Of a DNA stretch of 64,000 bases, positions 8,856-18,356 are shown piece by piece. Position 1 is the first letter of the stretch; every line of letters begins with the position of its first letter. A program made the translations under genes and the position numbers. Source of the DNA: Planococcus lenghuensis (GTDB lineage Bacteria; Bacillota; Bacilli; Bacillales_A; Planococcaceae); the NCBI RefSeq assembly GCF_001999905.1, contig NZ_CP019640.1, positions 1,592,001 through 1,656,000 on the forward strand, read 5' to 3'. Under the pieces are notes generated by a model, which had not been told where the DNA came from, did not search any database, and saw only the letters and a list, made by a program, of their open reading frames with translations.

Positions 8856-9497
8856 ATGAAAAAGAACAAACAACAGAGACGGATGAACTGGACGAGAGTC
8901 TGGGTCGCGGGACTTCTCGCTCCCGTTACATTCGTCTTCCTGACCCTGCTGGTGGTCGTCTATGCCGAGGAGCTGGAATTTCCTCAGGTGATTGAAGAAC
9001 GCACCCAGCAATTGTTCGATGTGCCGGTACCGGAAGCAAATATCCCGCTGTATAAAGAAGCGGCGGATGCTTACGGGATCCCATGGACGTTGCTCGCTGC
9101 CCATCACCGGGTGGAAACCCGCTTTTCAAAGATGGACCCGCTCATATCACCAGTAGGGGCAGAGGGCCATATGCAATTCATGCCCTGTACGTTCGTGGGC
9201 TGGAGCCATCCGACTTGCGGCGGTCTCGGTGAAGGCGCAATCGAAGACGGGGAAAAGACGGATCCGGCTGTTATTCACCAATATGGCGGATATGGAGTCG
9301 ATGGAGACGGGGACGGCATTGCCGATCCGTTTAATCTGACGGATGCCATGTACAGCGCCGCCAATTATCTTGCAGCAAATGGAGCCGCAGAGGGAGACCT
9401 GGAGAGGGCGGTTTTCAACTATAATCACAGTGATGAATATGTCCGGAAAGTGCTGTCATTCTATGAAAAGTATGAACAGCAGCTGACTGGAAACTGA
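8856..9497 (+). CDS. Membrane-anchored lytic transglycosylase-like protein
   Basis: A protein of 213 residues with a basic N-terminus, one membrane helix (about 14-36) and an extracytoplasmic lysozyme-like domain. Glu87 in AAHHRVETRF is the likely catalytic acid, followed by GHMQFMP (104-110), a substrate-groove motif of soluble lytic transglycosylases, and a DGDGDGIADPF segment that looks like a calcium-binding loop. It would cleave peptidoglycan glycan strands on the outside of the membrane. The ribosome site (GGTGGTG) is weak. It is divergent from mscL with about 110 bases between them. Confidence 0.85.
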   Translation: MKKNKQQRRMNWTRVWVAGLLAPVTFVFLTLLVVVYAEELEFPQVIEERTQQLFDVPVPEANIPLYKEAADAYGIPWTLLAAHHRVETRFSKMDPLISPVGAEGHMQFMPCTFVGWSHPTCGGLGEGAIEDGEKTDPAVIHQYGGYGVDGDGDGIADPFNLTDAMYSAANYLAANGAAEGDLERAVFNYNHSDEYVRKVLSFYEKYEQQLTGN

Positions 9498-9650
9498 ATG
9501 CCGCTGGGTCCGGCTTGAAATATGGATGCCAGGAGTGCAAGCTGGATGAGCTTGTGCAGGAGCACGCGAAGCGGCTGCGGATTCGCGACGTCTTCCGTCG
9601 TGCAAACTCATGGTTTGCCTAATAACAAAAAAAATTTGCTCAACCTATTG

Positions 9651-9692
9651 AAAACGGCCGCCGGTTCAAACTGAACCGGCGGCCGTTTTGGT
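9651..9692 (+). terminator. Terminator downstream of the transglycosylase gene
   Basis: AAAACGGCCGCCGGTTCA and its perfect complement around a 3-base loop, with A- and T-runs on the two sides. It is well placed for both the upstream plus-strand gene and the convergent GlsB-type gene. The 150 bases between the stop at 9497 and this hairpin hold no gene that I can see. Confidence 0.85.
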
Positions 9693-9731
9693 TTGTGCTT
9701 TTACGTCTGTTTTAACCGGTCACGCTTTTCA

Positions 9732-9998
9732 TCAAGTGCGGCTTCTGCGGCGGTTACCCATTGACCCGAGAACCAGACTTACAATAAAGACCAGAATCAA
9801 TGCACCGATCAGAGCGGGAATCACATAAACACCCCAAATTTCGGGTCCCCAGTCTCCAAAGATGGCGCCGCCGATCCAAGCGCCGATGATACCGGCAAGG
9901 ATATTGCCGATCACGCCGCCCGGGATGTCTTTTCCGAGAATCAGACCGGCCAGCCAACCAATAATGCCGCCCACGATAAGATAAAGAATGAACTCCAC
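9732..9998 (-). CDS. GlsB/YeaQ/YmgE family membrane protein
   Basis: An 88-residue protein (MEFILYLIVGGIIGWLAG...) with three hydrophobic glycine-rich segments and a basic tail (GNRRRSRT). It matches the GlsB/YeaQ/YmgE stress-associated membrane family. The start is set to the GTG at 9998, which lies 9 bases behind AAGGAG; the ATG at 10007 directly abuts the site. Precise role unknown; envelope stress is the family association. Confidence 0.85.
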   Translation of the reverse strand: MEFILYLIVGGIIGWLAGLILGKDIPGGVIGNILAGIIGAWIGGAIFGDWGPEIWGVYVIPALIGALILVFIVSLVLGSMGNRRRSRT

Positions 9999-10165
9999 GC
10001 TGTTCATCTCCTTTATGAAATATGAAAACAAAAAGCATATATTAATTAAAGTATACCTGTTTTCATCCTAATCGAAACGCAGTGAGAGCAAGTGATGCAG
10101 CCGTAACCAGCTTGAAATATGAAAGAATATTCTGTACAATGAAAGTGAAAGCGGGAGGTGATGAG

Positions 10166-10270
10166 ATGGATCAGCGTGCAATGAAGCGGCTGAACCGGCA
10201 AGGGTTACTGTTCGTCTTGCTGCATACCGTCATCCTGTTGAATTTCGCAGTCGATCTCATGATTTTCTGA
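10166..10270 (+). CDS. Small single-helix membrane protein
   Basis: A 34-residue protein (MDQRAMKRLNRQGLLF...) with a basic N-terminus and one hydrophobic helix (LLFVLLHTVILLNFAVDLMIF). A perfect GGGAGGTGATG site precedes the ATG at 10166, so it is probably translated. I do not recognise the family. A terminator follows directly, making it a monocistronic small gene ahead of gltA. Confidence 0.6.
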   Translation: MDQRAMKRLNRQGLLFVLLHTVILLNFAVDLMIF

Positions 10271-10286
10271 GTGAATTTAAGTGCTT

Positions 10287-10324
10287 GAACCGTTCCGGGG
10301 CTTCCGGGTAACGGTTTTTTATTT
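10287..10324 (+). terminator. Terminator before the gltA promoter
   Basis: AACCGTTCCGG / CCGGGTAACGGTT stem with one bulge, followed by a run of six T. It insulates gltA from upstream transcription. Confidence 0.7.
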
Positions 10325-10409
10325 TCCGGAATTTTGTTGCTATCGCTGCATTGTAATCGCTTTCATAACATTTTGGGTTTTTATTGCTAAATATTTTATA
10401 TTTATTCAA

Positions 10410-10437
10410 TTGTCAGACCATGCTATTCTAGTAATAT
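10410..10437 (+). promoter_or_regulatory. Probable sigma-A promoter of gltAB
   Basis: TTGTCA, a 16-base spacer and TAATAT lie about 30 bases upstream of the gltA start in AT-rich sequence. No gltC gene and no convincing GltC dyad was seen nearby, so regulation cannot be assigned from this window. Confidence 0.55.
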
Positions 10438-10468
10438 ACTAATTTTCGGCAGTGAAGGAGGCGCTTAA

Positions 10469-13400
10469 ATGAATAAGCGAGAATACCCGGTACGTCAAGG
10501 GCTATATGACCCGGAACATGAACATGAGGCATGTGGCATCGGCATGATAGCCTCAGTTAACGGAGAGCAGTCCCATGAGATTGTTCAGAACGCTATAAAC
10601 ATTTTATGCAATTTAGAACATCGTGGCGGCCAGTCTGCCGATACGAGCACCGGGGACGGGGCTGGAATTCTGACACAGATCCCGCACCGCTTTTTCAAGA
10701 AGCAGTGTGAAAAAGAAGGGATTGTGCTGCCGGACGCCGGGCGCTACGGCATTGGCATGGTGTTTATGCCGCAGGATTATAATCTGCGGATGGAAACAAA
10801 AGAAATCGTCCAGCGCATTATTGAAGAAGAAGGCCAGGAATGTCTCGGCTGGCGGCCGGTGCCGCTCAATGATTCGTTTGTCGGGCAAGTGGCCCGCGGC
10901 ACCCGCCCGGTCATCCGGCAAGTCTTCGTTAAAGCGGCTGATGGCCTGATGGATCCGACTGATCTGGAACGCAAGCTGTATGTGATTCGAAAGCGCATTG
11001 AAAACGAAGTGGCTGGACGGGAAGCGTTCAGAGATGTCTATTTCTGCAGCTTGTCGGCAATGACGATTGTCTATAAGGGGATGCTGATTCCTGAACAGCT
11101 CGATTCGTTCTATATTGACCTCAACCACCCCGAATTCAAATCGGCGCTGGCACTTGTCCACTCTCGTTTCAGCACAAATACTTTTCCGAGCTGGCAGCGG
11201 TCTCACCCAAATCGCTACTCGATCCACAATGGCGAATTCAATACGCTGCGCGGAAATGTCAATTGGATGCGCGCGCGTCAGGCACTCAGCAGTTCGCCGC
11301 ATTTCAGCCGGGAAGATCTGGATAAACTGCTGCCTGTCATCGATGAAAGCGGAAGCGATTCATCAATGTTTGATAATTGTTTTGAATTTCTGCACTTATC
11401 CGGGCGCTCGCTTGCTCATACAGCGATGATGATGGTGCCTGAGCCATGGGTGAACGACCCGCTCATCAAACAGGAAAAACGGGATTTTTATGAGTACCAC
11501 AGCACATTGATGGAACCATGGGACGGTCCGGCTGCACTGGTCATGACCAACGGGCGTCAAATTGTCGCTTGTCTTGACCGCAACGGACTCCGCCCGGCCC
11601 GTTATTATGTGACGAAAAGCGGCATGATTGTCCTCGGTTCCGAAGTCGGCGCATTGGATATTTTCTCGGATGACATCATCTACAAGGAACGGCTGCATCC
11701 CGGAAAAATGCTGCTTATTGACCTCGAAGAAGGAAAAATCGTTCCCGATGAAGAGATTAAGATGCAAGTGGCAACTGAACTGCCATATAAGGACTGGATT
11801 GCGAGCCATATGATGGATCTTGAAGATCTGCCGGCTGCAGAAGATGCTTCTGCCCCGATTGACAGTGAGGAATTACTGGATCAGCACCTCGCCTTCGGCT
11901 ATACGATGGAAGAAGTGCAGCAGATTGTCCGGCCGCTTGCCTGGGATAAAAAAGACCCGGTCGGCTCCATGGGCTATGATTCGCCGCTTGCGGTTCTGTC
12001 GCATAAGCCGCAGCTTTTATACAGTTATTTCAAACAATTATTCGCCCAAGTGACGAACCCGCCGATCGATGCGATCCGGGAACAGATTGTCACTGCGACC
12101 CGCACGACCATCGGACGGGAAGGGAATCTTGTGGAACCGTCCATGGAGAGCTGCCGTCACATCCGGCTGGAAACGCCGATTTTGACAAATGAACAGCTGG
12201 AAACATTACGGAGCCACCCTGTGGATGACTTCAAAGCTATCACATTGCCGATTTTGTTCCGCGCAAACGGCGGTGCAGAAGCGATGGAGCAGGCACTCGA
12301 AGCGTTATTCGCACGGGCAGACCGGGCATATAAGGACGGTGCAGTGCTGCTTGTTCTTTCTGACAGAGGCGTAAATAAGAAATATGCGGCAATTCCGGCT
12401 TTGCTCGCTGTATCCGGACTTCACCATCACCTGATCCGCAAAGGCACCCGGACGAAAGTAAGCATTCTCCTCGAGTCTGCAGAACCGAGAGAAGTGCATC
12501 ATTTCGCTGCACTGATCGGGTATGGGGCAGAAGGGATCAATCCATATCTCGCGCTTCGCACGGTGGAAGAACTCGTTAAAAATGGCGATCTTCCAGGTGA
12601 AGATGAAACAGAAGCGAAGGAAAGCTATATCCAGGCTTCAACCGACGGCATCGTAAAAGTGCTGTCGAAGATGGGCATTTCCACCGTTCAGAGCTACCGG
12701 GGCGCCCAGATTTTTGAAGCGGTCGGCATCCATCAGGATGTTATCGATAAATACTTCACTCGCACATCATCACGCATCGGGGGAATCGGCCTGGATATCA
12801 TTGCGGCAGAAGTACTGGCCCGCCATGAGGAAGCATTTCCGGAGCGCCCGCGTGTCAGACAGGCATTAAAGTCCGGTGATGAGTATCAGTACCGGGCAAA
12901 CGGCGACAGCCATTCGTATAATCCGATGACCATCCATACGCTGCAGCAGGCCTGCCGGACGGATAATTTTGAGACCTTCAAGAAATATTCCCGTCTGCTG
13001 ACAGATGAAAAAGCGAACCTGCAATCACTTCGGGGACTGCTGGCATTCAAACAGCGACAACCGGTACCGATTGAGGAAGTGGAACCGATCGAAGCGATCA
13101 CGGCCCGCTTCAAGACCGGAGCCATGTCTTACGGTTCAATCAGCGAAGAAGCGCATGAAGCGCTCGCAATTGCCATGAACCGCATCGGCGGCAAAAGTAA
13201 TTCCGGCGAAGGCGGCGAAAATTCGGCCCGTTTCGAGCCGGATGAAAACGGCGACAGCCGCCGAAGCGCGATCAAGCAAGTCGCGTCCGGCCGGTTCGGT
13301 GTGACAAGCCATTATTTGGTGAATGCCGATGAAATTCAGATTAAAGTTGCCCAAGGGGCAAAACCGGGCGAAGGCGGTCATTTGCCGGGCAAGAAAGTGT

Positions 13401-15055
13401 ATCCGTGGATTGCAGAGGTCCGTGGTTCCACACCGGGCGTGGAATTGATTTCACCGCCGCCTCACCACGATATCTATTCGATTGAAGATTTGGCTGAACT
13501 GATTTTCAACCTTAAAAATGCCAATCCGAAAGCGCGGATCAGCGTCAAACTCGTTTCCGCTGTCGGAGTTGGAACCATTGCAACCGGCGTTGCAAAAGGA
13601 CGGGCCGATCTCGTGCTGATCAGCGGTTATGACGGCGGTACAGGGGCAGCACCGAAAACGAGCCTGAAAAACACCGGACTGCCATGGGAAATCGGATTGG
13701 CGGAAACGCATCAAACGCTGATGCTGAACGGGCTCCGCGACCGCATTGTCGTTGAAACCGATGGCAAGATGATGACTGGCCGCGATGTGGTCGTCGCTTC
13801 ACTGCTCGGTGCAGAAGAATTTGGATTCGCGACTGCGCCGCTTGTTGTGCTCGGCTGTGTCATGATGCGGGTGTGTCACTTGGATACCTGCCCGGTCGGC
13901 ATTGCCACCCAAAATCCGGAACTCCGGAAAAAATACGGGGGAGATCCGGAACATGTCGTGAACTTCATGCGCTTTATTGCAATGGAAGTACGCGAACTGA
14001 TGGCAGAACTCGGATTCCGGACAGTTGACGAAATGATCGGCCGGACCGATGTGCTGGAAGTCAACGAAGCGGTCGATCACTGGAAGACGAAAGGGCTTGA
14101 TTTGTCTGCCCTTCTGTACCAGCCTGAACTGCCGCCATCCGTCGGGCGCCATGCCATGATTCAGCAGGATCATAACCTTGAGCAGACGCTGGATTATCAG
14201 GAATTGCTGCCGCGGTGTGAAAATGCGATTGAAACAGGCGAACCGGTGGAAGTGATGTATGCAATCCGCAATATCCACCGGGCGGCGGGCAGCATGATTG
14301 GCAGTGCCATTTCCCGTAAGTACGGGGCTGAGGGGCTGCCGGAAGATACGATTAAACTCAATTTTGCCGGATCCGCCGGCCAAAGTTTCGGAGCGTTCAT
14401 TCCGAAGGGGATGACAATGCGCCTGACGGGAGATTCCAATGACTTTGTCGGCAAGGGGCTCTCAGGCGGTAAAATCATTGTGCACCCGGCAAGTGATTCA
14501 ACATTCATTCCGGAGAAAAACATCATTATCGGCAACGTATCATTCTATGGCGCGTCCGCCGGCGAAGCTTATATTTATGGGCTTGCGGGAGAACGGTTTG
14601 CTGTCCGTAACAGCGGGGCAGATGTGGTGGTTGAAGGAATCGGTGATCACGGGTGCGAATATATGACGGGCGGCCGAGTTGTTGTGCTTGGACCGACTGG
14701 CAAGAACTTTGCGGCCGGTATGTCCGGAGGCGTGGCTTATGTGCTGGATGAGTTTGATACATTCTCGAATTACTGCAATCAGGAACTCGTCCACTTGCAG
14801 CCGCTTGCAGACCCGGCAGAAATCGCAGGGCTTAAAGAGATGATTGAGAAACACGCAGACTATACAGGCAGCAATAACGCCAAACGGATTTTGGAGCATT
14901 GGGAGATCTTCACCACGAAGTTTGTGCGGGTCATTCCAAAAGCGTATCTGGAGATCAACGAACGAATCAGCACGCTGCAAAAAGGCGGAATGGATAAATC
15001 TGCAGCTGAAATGATTGCCTTTGAAGAAAGCAAGCTGGCAAAAGCCGGCAAATAA
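10469..15055 (+). CDS. gltA: Glutamate synthase (NADPH) large subunit
   Basis: A 1528-residue GOGAT alpha subunit that transfers the glutamine amide to 2-oxoglutarate to give two glutamates. The 21-residue propeptide ends before Cys22 (HEACGIGM), the N-terminal nucleophile of the class II amidotransferase domain. The central domain and FMN-binding synthase domain follow, with the 3Fe-4S cysteines at 1130, 1136 and 1141 ([12 protein letters not shown]). The C-terminal GXGXG beta-helix domain occupies about the last 280 residues. A GAAGGAGG site precedes the ATG. It is co-transcribed with gltB, 17-20 bases downstream. Full length, no lesions. Confidence 0.97.
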   Translation: MNKREYPVRQGLYDPEHEHEACGIGMIASVNGEQSHEIVQNAINILCNLEHRGGQSADTSTGDGAGILTQIPHRFFKKQCEKEGIVLPDAGRYGIGMVFMPQDYNLRMETKEIVQRIIEEEGQECLGWRPVPLNDSFVGQVARGTRPVIRQVFVKAADGLMDPTDLERKLYVIRKRIENEVAGREAFRDVYFCSLSAMTIVYKGMLIPEQLDSFYIDLNHPEFKSALALVHSRFSTNTFPSWQRSHPNRYSIHNGEFNTLRGNVNWMRARQALSSSPHFSREDLDKLLPVIDESGSDSSMFDNCFEFLHLSGRSLAHTAMMMVPEPWVNDPLIKQEKRDFYEYHSTLMEPWDGPAALVMTNGRQIVACLDRNGLRPARYYVTKSGMIVLGSEVGALDIFSDDIIYKERLHPGKMLLIDLEEGKIVPDEEIKMQVATELPYKDWIASHMMDLEDLPAAEDASAPIDSEELLDQHLAFGYTMEEVQQIVRPLAWDKKDPVGSMGYDSPLAVLSHKPQLLYSYFKQLFAQVTNPPIDAIREQIVTATRTTIGREGNLVEPSMESCRHIRLETPILTNEQLETLRSHPVDDFKAITLPILFRANGGAEAMEQALEALFARADRAYKDGAVLLVLSDRGVNKKYAAIPALLAVSGLHHHLIRKGTRTKVSILLESAEPREVHHFAALIGYGAEGINPYLALRTVEELVKNGDLPGEDETEAKESYIQASTDGIVKVLSKMGISTVQSYRGAQIFEAVGIHQDVIDKYFTRTSSRIGGIGLDIIAAEVLARHEEAFPERPRVRQALKSGDEYQYRANGDSHSYNPMTIHTLQQACRTDNFETFKKYSRLLTDEKANLQSLRGLLAFKQRQPVPIEEVEPIEAITARFKTGAMSYGSISEEAHEALAIAMNRIGGKSNSGEGGENSARFEPDENGDSRRSAIKQVASGRFGVTSHYLVNADEIQIKVAQGAKPGEGGHLPGKKVYPWIAEVRGSTPGVELISPPPHHDIYSIEDLAELIFNLKNANPKARISVKLVSAVGVGTIATGVAKGRADLVLISGYDGGTGAAPKTSLKNTGLPWEIGLAETHQTLMLNGLRDRIVVETDGKMMTGRDVVVASLLGAEEFGFATAPLVVLGCVMMRVCHLDTCPVGIATQNPELRKKYGGDPEHVVNFMRFIAMEVRELMAELGFRTVDEMIGRTDVLEVNEAVDHWKTKGLDLSALLYQPELPPSVGRHAMIQQDHNLEQTLDYQELLPRCENAIETGEPVEVMYAIRNIHRAAGSMIGSAISRKYGAEGLPEDTIKLNFAGSAGQSFGAFIPKGMTMRLTGDSNDFVGKGLSGGKIIVHPASDSTFIPEKNIIIGNVSFYGASAGEAYIYGLAGERFAVRNSGADVVVEGIGDHGCEYMTGGRVVVLGPTGKNFAAGMSGGVAYVLDEFDTFSNYCNQELVHLQPLADPAEIAGLKEMIEKHADYTGSNNAKRILEHWEIFTTKFVRVIPKAYLEINERISTLQKGGMDKSAAEMIAFEESKLAKAGK

Positions 15056-15075
15056 GCCTGCTAAGGAGGGATATG

Positions 15076-16563
15076 ATGGGAAAACCTACAGGATTCATGG
15101 AATACGAACGGCAGACGGTCAAGGAACGCCATCCATCGGAACGGGTCAATGACTGGGCGGATTACACACTTCCACTGTCAGAAGAAGAAGTTCAGAAACA
15201 GGGAGCGCGCTGCATGGAATGCGGCGTGCCAACCTGTCAGTCAGGAATGGAATTGGAAGGCGTCACCACAGGCTGTCCTGTTTATCATCTCATTCCCGAG
15301 TGGAATGACTTGGCGTATCGGGGGCATTGGAAAGAAGCGCTTCAGCGGGAACATGTGATGAATAACTTCCCTGAATTCACAGGAGCTGCTTGTCCTGCTC
15401 CTTGTGAAAGCGCCTGTGTGCTCGGAATCAACGAACCGCCTGTCGCAATCCGAACAATTGAACGGTCGATTATTGAACGCGGCTTTTCGGAAGGCTGGGT
15501 TGTACCGAAGCCGCCGAAAAGCCGGACAGGAAAAAAAGTGGCGGTTATCGGCTCTGGCCCGGCAGGACTTGCTGCAGCGGATCAGCTGAATCAGGCAGGG
15601 CATCTTGTAACTGTTTTTGAACGGAGTGACCGGGTTGGCGGTCTGCTGACATATGGCATTCCGGAAATGAAAATTTCTTATGATATGGTCATGCGCCGGG
15701 TGGACTTGCTCGAACAGGAAGGAATCACGTTTGTCACAAACACAGAAGTCGGAAAAGATCTACCGGCGGCTGCCTTGAAGTCGGAATTTGATGCGACAAT
15801 CATGTGCACGGGCTCAACGGTCCACCGTGATATGCAGATTGAGGGCCGGGAACTCTCCGGCATCCACTATGCAATGGATTTCCTCCATACATCGACGAAG
15901 AGTTTGCTGGACTCCAATCTGGAAGATGGCCAGTTCATTTCTGCGGAAGGCAAAGATGTGATCGTTATCGGCGGTGGTGACACAGGCACGGATTGCCTGG
16001 CAACAGCCGTCCGGCAAAACTGCAAGAGCCTTATCCAGTTTGATATCTATGATAAAAAAGGGGCCATGCGGGATGAAGTCGGCAACCCATGGCCGCAATA
16101 TCCGGCGATCCATCGGGTTGAATACGGTCAGAAAGAAGCGGCCGAAGTATTCGGAGATGACCCGCGAGCTTATGCAGTCATGACAACGAAATTCGTTGGT
16201 GACGCACAGGGCCAACTGAAAGAAGTGCATACAGTAAATGTGAAACTGCGCATAGATGATGCCGGCAACCGTATCCGTGAAGAGATTCCGGGAACGGAAA
16301 AAGTATGGAAAGCGGACCTTGTCCTGCTTGCGATCGGTTTTCAGGGACCGGATCAGCACTTGATCCAGGAGATGGCAATCGAGACGGAAACAAATTCCAC
16401 TGTAAAAGCGGAATATGGAAAGTTCCAGACAAATGAAGAAGGCGTATTCGCTGCCGGTGATGCCCGGCGCGGTCAAAGCCTGATCGTCTGGGCGATCAAT
16501 GAAGGTCGCGGAGCAGCACGGGAATGCGACCGCTTCCTGATGGGCTCGACCATTTTGCCTTAA
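15076..16563 (+). CDS. gltB: Glutamate synthase (NADPH) small subunit
   Basis: A 495-residue GOGAT beta subunit that oxidises NADPH through FAD and 4Fe-4S clusters to feed the large subunit. N-terminal cysteine clusters are at about 46, 49, 54 and 67 (CMECGVPTC...GCPVYH) and 106, 110, 114. A FAD Rossmann motif GSGPAGLA lies at about 159-166 and an NAD(P)H-binding GGGDTGTD in the middle. The ATG at 15076 sits about 6 bases behind AAGGAGG and is preferred over the adjacent ATG at 15073. A strong terminator follows. Confidence 0.96.
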   Translation: MGKPTGFMEYERQTVKERHPSERVNDWADYTLPLSEEEVQKQGARCMECGVPTCQSGMELEGVTTGCPVYHLIPEWNDLAYRGHWKEALQREHVMNNFPEFTGAACPAPCESACVLGINEPPVAIRTIERSIIERGFSEGWVVPKPPKSRTGKKVAVIGSGPAGLAAADQLNQAGHLVTVFERSDRVGGLLTYGIPEMKISYDMVMRRVDLLEQEGITFVTNTEVGKDLPAAALKSEFDATIMCTGSTVHRDMQIEGRELSGIHYAMDFLHTSTKSLLDSNLEDGQFISAEGKDVIVIGGGDTGTDCLATAVRQNCKSLIQFDIYDKKGAMRDEVGNPWPQYPAIHRVEYGQKEAAEVFGDDPRAYAVMTTKFVGDAQGQLKEVHTVNVKLRIDDAGNRIREEIPGTEKVWKADLVLLAIGFQGPDQHLIQEMAIETETNSTVKAEYGKFQTNEEGVFAAGDARRGQSLIVWAINEGRGAARECDRFLMGSTILP

Positions 16564-16581
16564 ATGAAGCAATTTAACAGA

Positions 16582-16627
16582 AACAGCCGCTCCTTCGGTA
16601 TTGAACCGAAGGAGCGGCTGTTTTGTG
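16582..16627 (+). terminator. Terminator after gltB
   Basis: AACAGCCGCTCCTTCGGT and its perfect complement around a 5-base loop, followed by TTTT. It ends the gltAB transcript and may also serve the convergent recombinase-like gene. Confidence 0.9.
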
Positions 16628-16696
16628 TTTTATCGAAATTTATTCCGAGCCGGTCAGGCGTTGTGTTTTCAGCACCGGGCACACCAGTGGGGCGGC

Positions 16697-17566
16697 TTAT
16701 TTCTTCTTCGGTCTGACACGCGTCAGCGCTTCTTTCAGAATCCGGGCGGCAGATTCCAGCGTGATGCCAAGCGCTTCCTGGATTTCCTCCACGTTTTTCC
16801 CTTCTTCTGCATACAAATGCCGCACGTAAGCAAACCGGATATCGCCGGAGCGAATCGGACGGCCGAGCAGTTCAGCCAGTGCATCGGTGTAATCAGACAG
16901 CGACCCCATCTGAAATTCGGTGTAATTGTCTTTCACTTTCGACGCAAGCAGAAAAGGAGTGCCGCGCTCGTGTGCGAGATCAATCCCTTTTTGAATGATC
17001 GGAATTTCACTGCCCATGAAATCCAGCGGCCGGGTATAACCATCTTTTTTATCAACCGTCAACCGGAGTTTATAGCCGAAATCCTCAACCCGGCTGATAT
17101 CGATTGCAGTCATATCCCGCACCCGCAGCCCCCGCATATAAAGGAGGAACAGGATTTTGGCATAAAGAGCCAATTTATCCGATTGCAGAATCTCTTCCTG
17201 ACGCCCGAGCAGTTCCTTATAATCGAGATCGATTTCCGAAGGAGTGAGATCAAGCTTTTCAGGCAGCTTGAATTTCGGCATGAAATCAACCGGAATTTTG
17301 CCGATCTGCCACATATAATCAAACCACTTACGGACAAAGACCAGTTTGCGGTTAATGGTATTATCCTTCAGCCCTTTATCGCGCTGTTCTTTGAAAAACC
17401 GCTGGATATCAGAAGGGCGGATCTCATGCGGTTCAATCGGTCCATTATGATAGCGGGAAACAGAGGCCAGCAAGTGTTCAATCAGCTGTACTTCATGGAC
17501 GACCGTATTCGGGCTTATGCCATTTTTCAGCCTGAATTTCTCGTAACCAAAGGGCATGAATGCCAC
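16697..17566 (-). CDS. Tyrosine recombinase/integrase-fold protein lacking catalytic Tyr and His
   Basis: A 289-residue protein with an N-terminal SAM-like core-binding domain (about 1-100) and a C-terminal XerC/D-type catalytic fold. Arg148 (MRGLRVRDM) matches the first catalytic arginine and Arg244 (SGDIRF) the second. The histidine before the second arginine is replaced, the later GH histidine reads ALGI (Ile268), and no tyrosine stands where the nucleophile should be (AARILKEAL). It therefore keeps DNA-binding features but probably cannot cut DNA. It starts with GTG behind GAAAGG. No attachment site, excisionase or phage gene is near, so it is not an obvious mobile-element integrase. Confidence 0.75.
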   Translation of the reverse strand: MAFMPFGYEKFRLKNGISPNTVVHEVQLIEHLLASVSRYHNGPIEPHEIRPSDIQRFFKEQRDKGLKDNTINRKLVFVRKWFDYMWQIGKIPVDFMPKFKLPEKLDLTPSEIDLDYKELLGRQEEILQSDKLALYAKILFLLYMRGLRVRDMTAIDISRVEDFGYKLRLTVDKKDGYTRPLDFMGSEIPIIQKGIDLAHERGTPFLLASKVKDNYTEFQMGSLSDYTDALAELLGRPIRSGDIRFAYVRHLYAEEGKNVEEIQEALGITLESAARILKEALTRVRPKKK

Positions 17567-17732
17567 AACCTTTCAATTTAATTTATGTATGTACAGTATA
17601 GCATATATCTTTTAAAGTACGAAATTACAAAAGGAAAAATAAAAATTCCTGAACACAATAAAGAAGAAAAATTGTCACGGAAAATAATGTATGCAATAGT
17701 AGATACAAAGAATGCAGAGAGGGGAAGAATAG

Positions 17733-18224
17733 GTGCACAGAAAGAAGAACGCGGAAATCCGTGAAAAATTATTCCAGCTGCTGGAAGGATATTCGAACGA
17801 TGAAGTCAATATCAAGCCATCAGCGGGAGAGTGGTCGCCGGTGCAAATCCTGGAACATCTCTACTTGATGGAACTTACAATCATCAAAGGAATTGAACAG
17901 GAACTGCAAAATCCGGAGAGCAGCACAGCAAAACCAAAACCGATCGCCCTTACTGTAAATCGGTTCATAAAAGTGGAAGCGCCGGGGCGGACCAAGCCTT
18001 CTGACATCTACCAGACCATTCCGCAAATCAAAGATAAACTGAATCAGTCACGCGCCAGTCTCGATGCTTTATACAATGCTGCCGATAAGGAAGAGCTTAA
18101 GCGGAAATCCATGCGGCATCCCGTGTTCGGGCTTGTCCCGCTTGATCAATGGTTTTCATTTGTCGGGCTCCACGAAAAACGGCATGCGAAACAGCTGAAG
18201 CAGACCTTGAAAAAAATTAAATAA
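17733..18224 (+). CDS. DinB-like four-helix metalloprotein
   Basis: A 163-residue protein of the DinB/YfiT superfamily. The metal triad is visible: His42 in ILEHLYLME and His147/His151 in LHEKRHAKQ. Relatives are metal-dependent thiol transferases, including bacillithiol S-transferases, or uncharacterised stress proteins. The GTG start follows GAGGGGAAG by 5 bases. A possible promoter (TTGTCA, 17 bases, AATAGT) lies at 17672-17700. It is divergent from the recombinase-like gene. Substrate not assignable. Confidence 0.8.
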   Translation: MHRKKNAEIREKLFQLLEGYSNDEVNIKPSAGEWSPVQILEHLYLMELTIIKGIEQELQNPESSTAKPKPIALTVNRFIKVEAPGRTKPSDIYQTIPQIKDKLNQSRASLDALYNAADKEELKRKSMRHPVFGLVPLDQWFSFVGLHEKRHAKQLKQTLKKIK

Positions 18225-18356
18225 AGCTATATTCATAAAACTTATCACTTCATATAGTTTTAATGTAATTTACTTATGCACCGATTTTCGTTATGATAAT
18301 AGATGGAGAAAAGATACTGATAGTGCCTTTTCATGAGAATAAAAGGAGGAACGAAC

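Noticed and set aside
16697-17566. Integrase of a prophage or genomic island
   Set aside because: No excisionase, phage structural gene, tRNA target or flanking direct repeat is near, and the catalytic residues are missing.
16601-17581. A 326-codon plus-strand frame opposite the recombinase-like gene
   Set aside because: It begins inside the gltB terminator, has a shadow-like Phe/Ile/Gln composition and no family features, while the minus-strand frame shows a clear recombinase fold.
18225-18300. CcpC-type operator upstream of aconitase (ATAAAACTTAT and similar)
   Set aside because: The spacing does not match the ATAA-N7-TTAT consensus I know, and AT-rich sequence gives such matches by chance.
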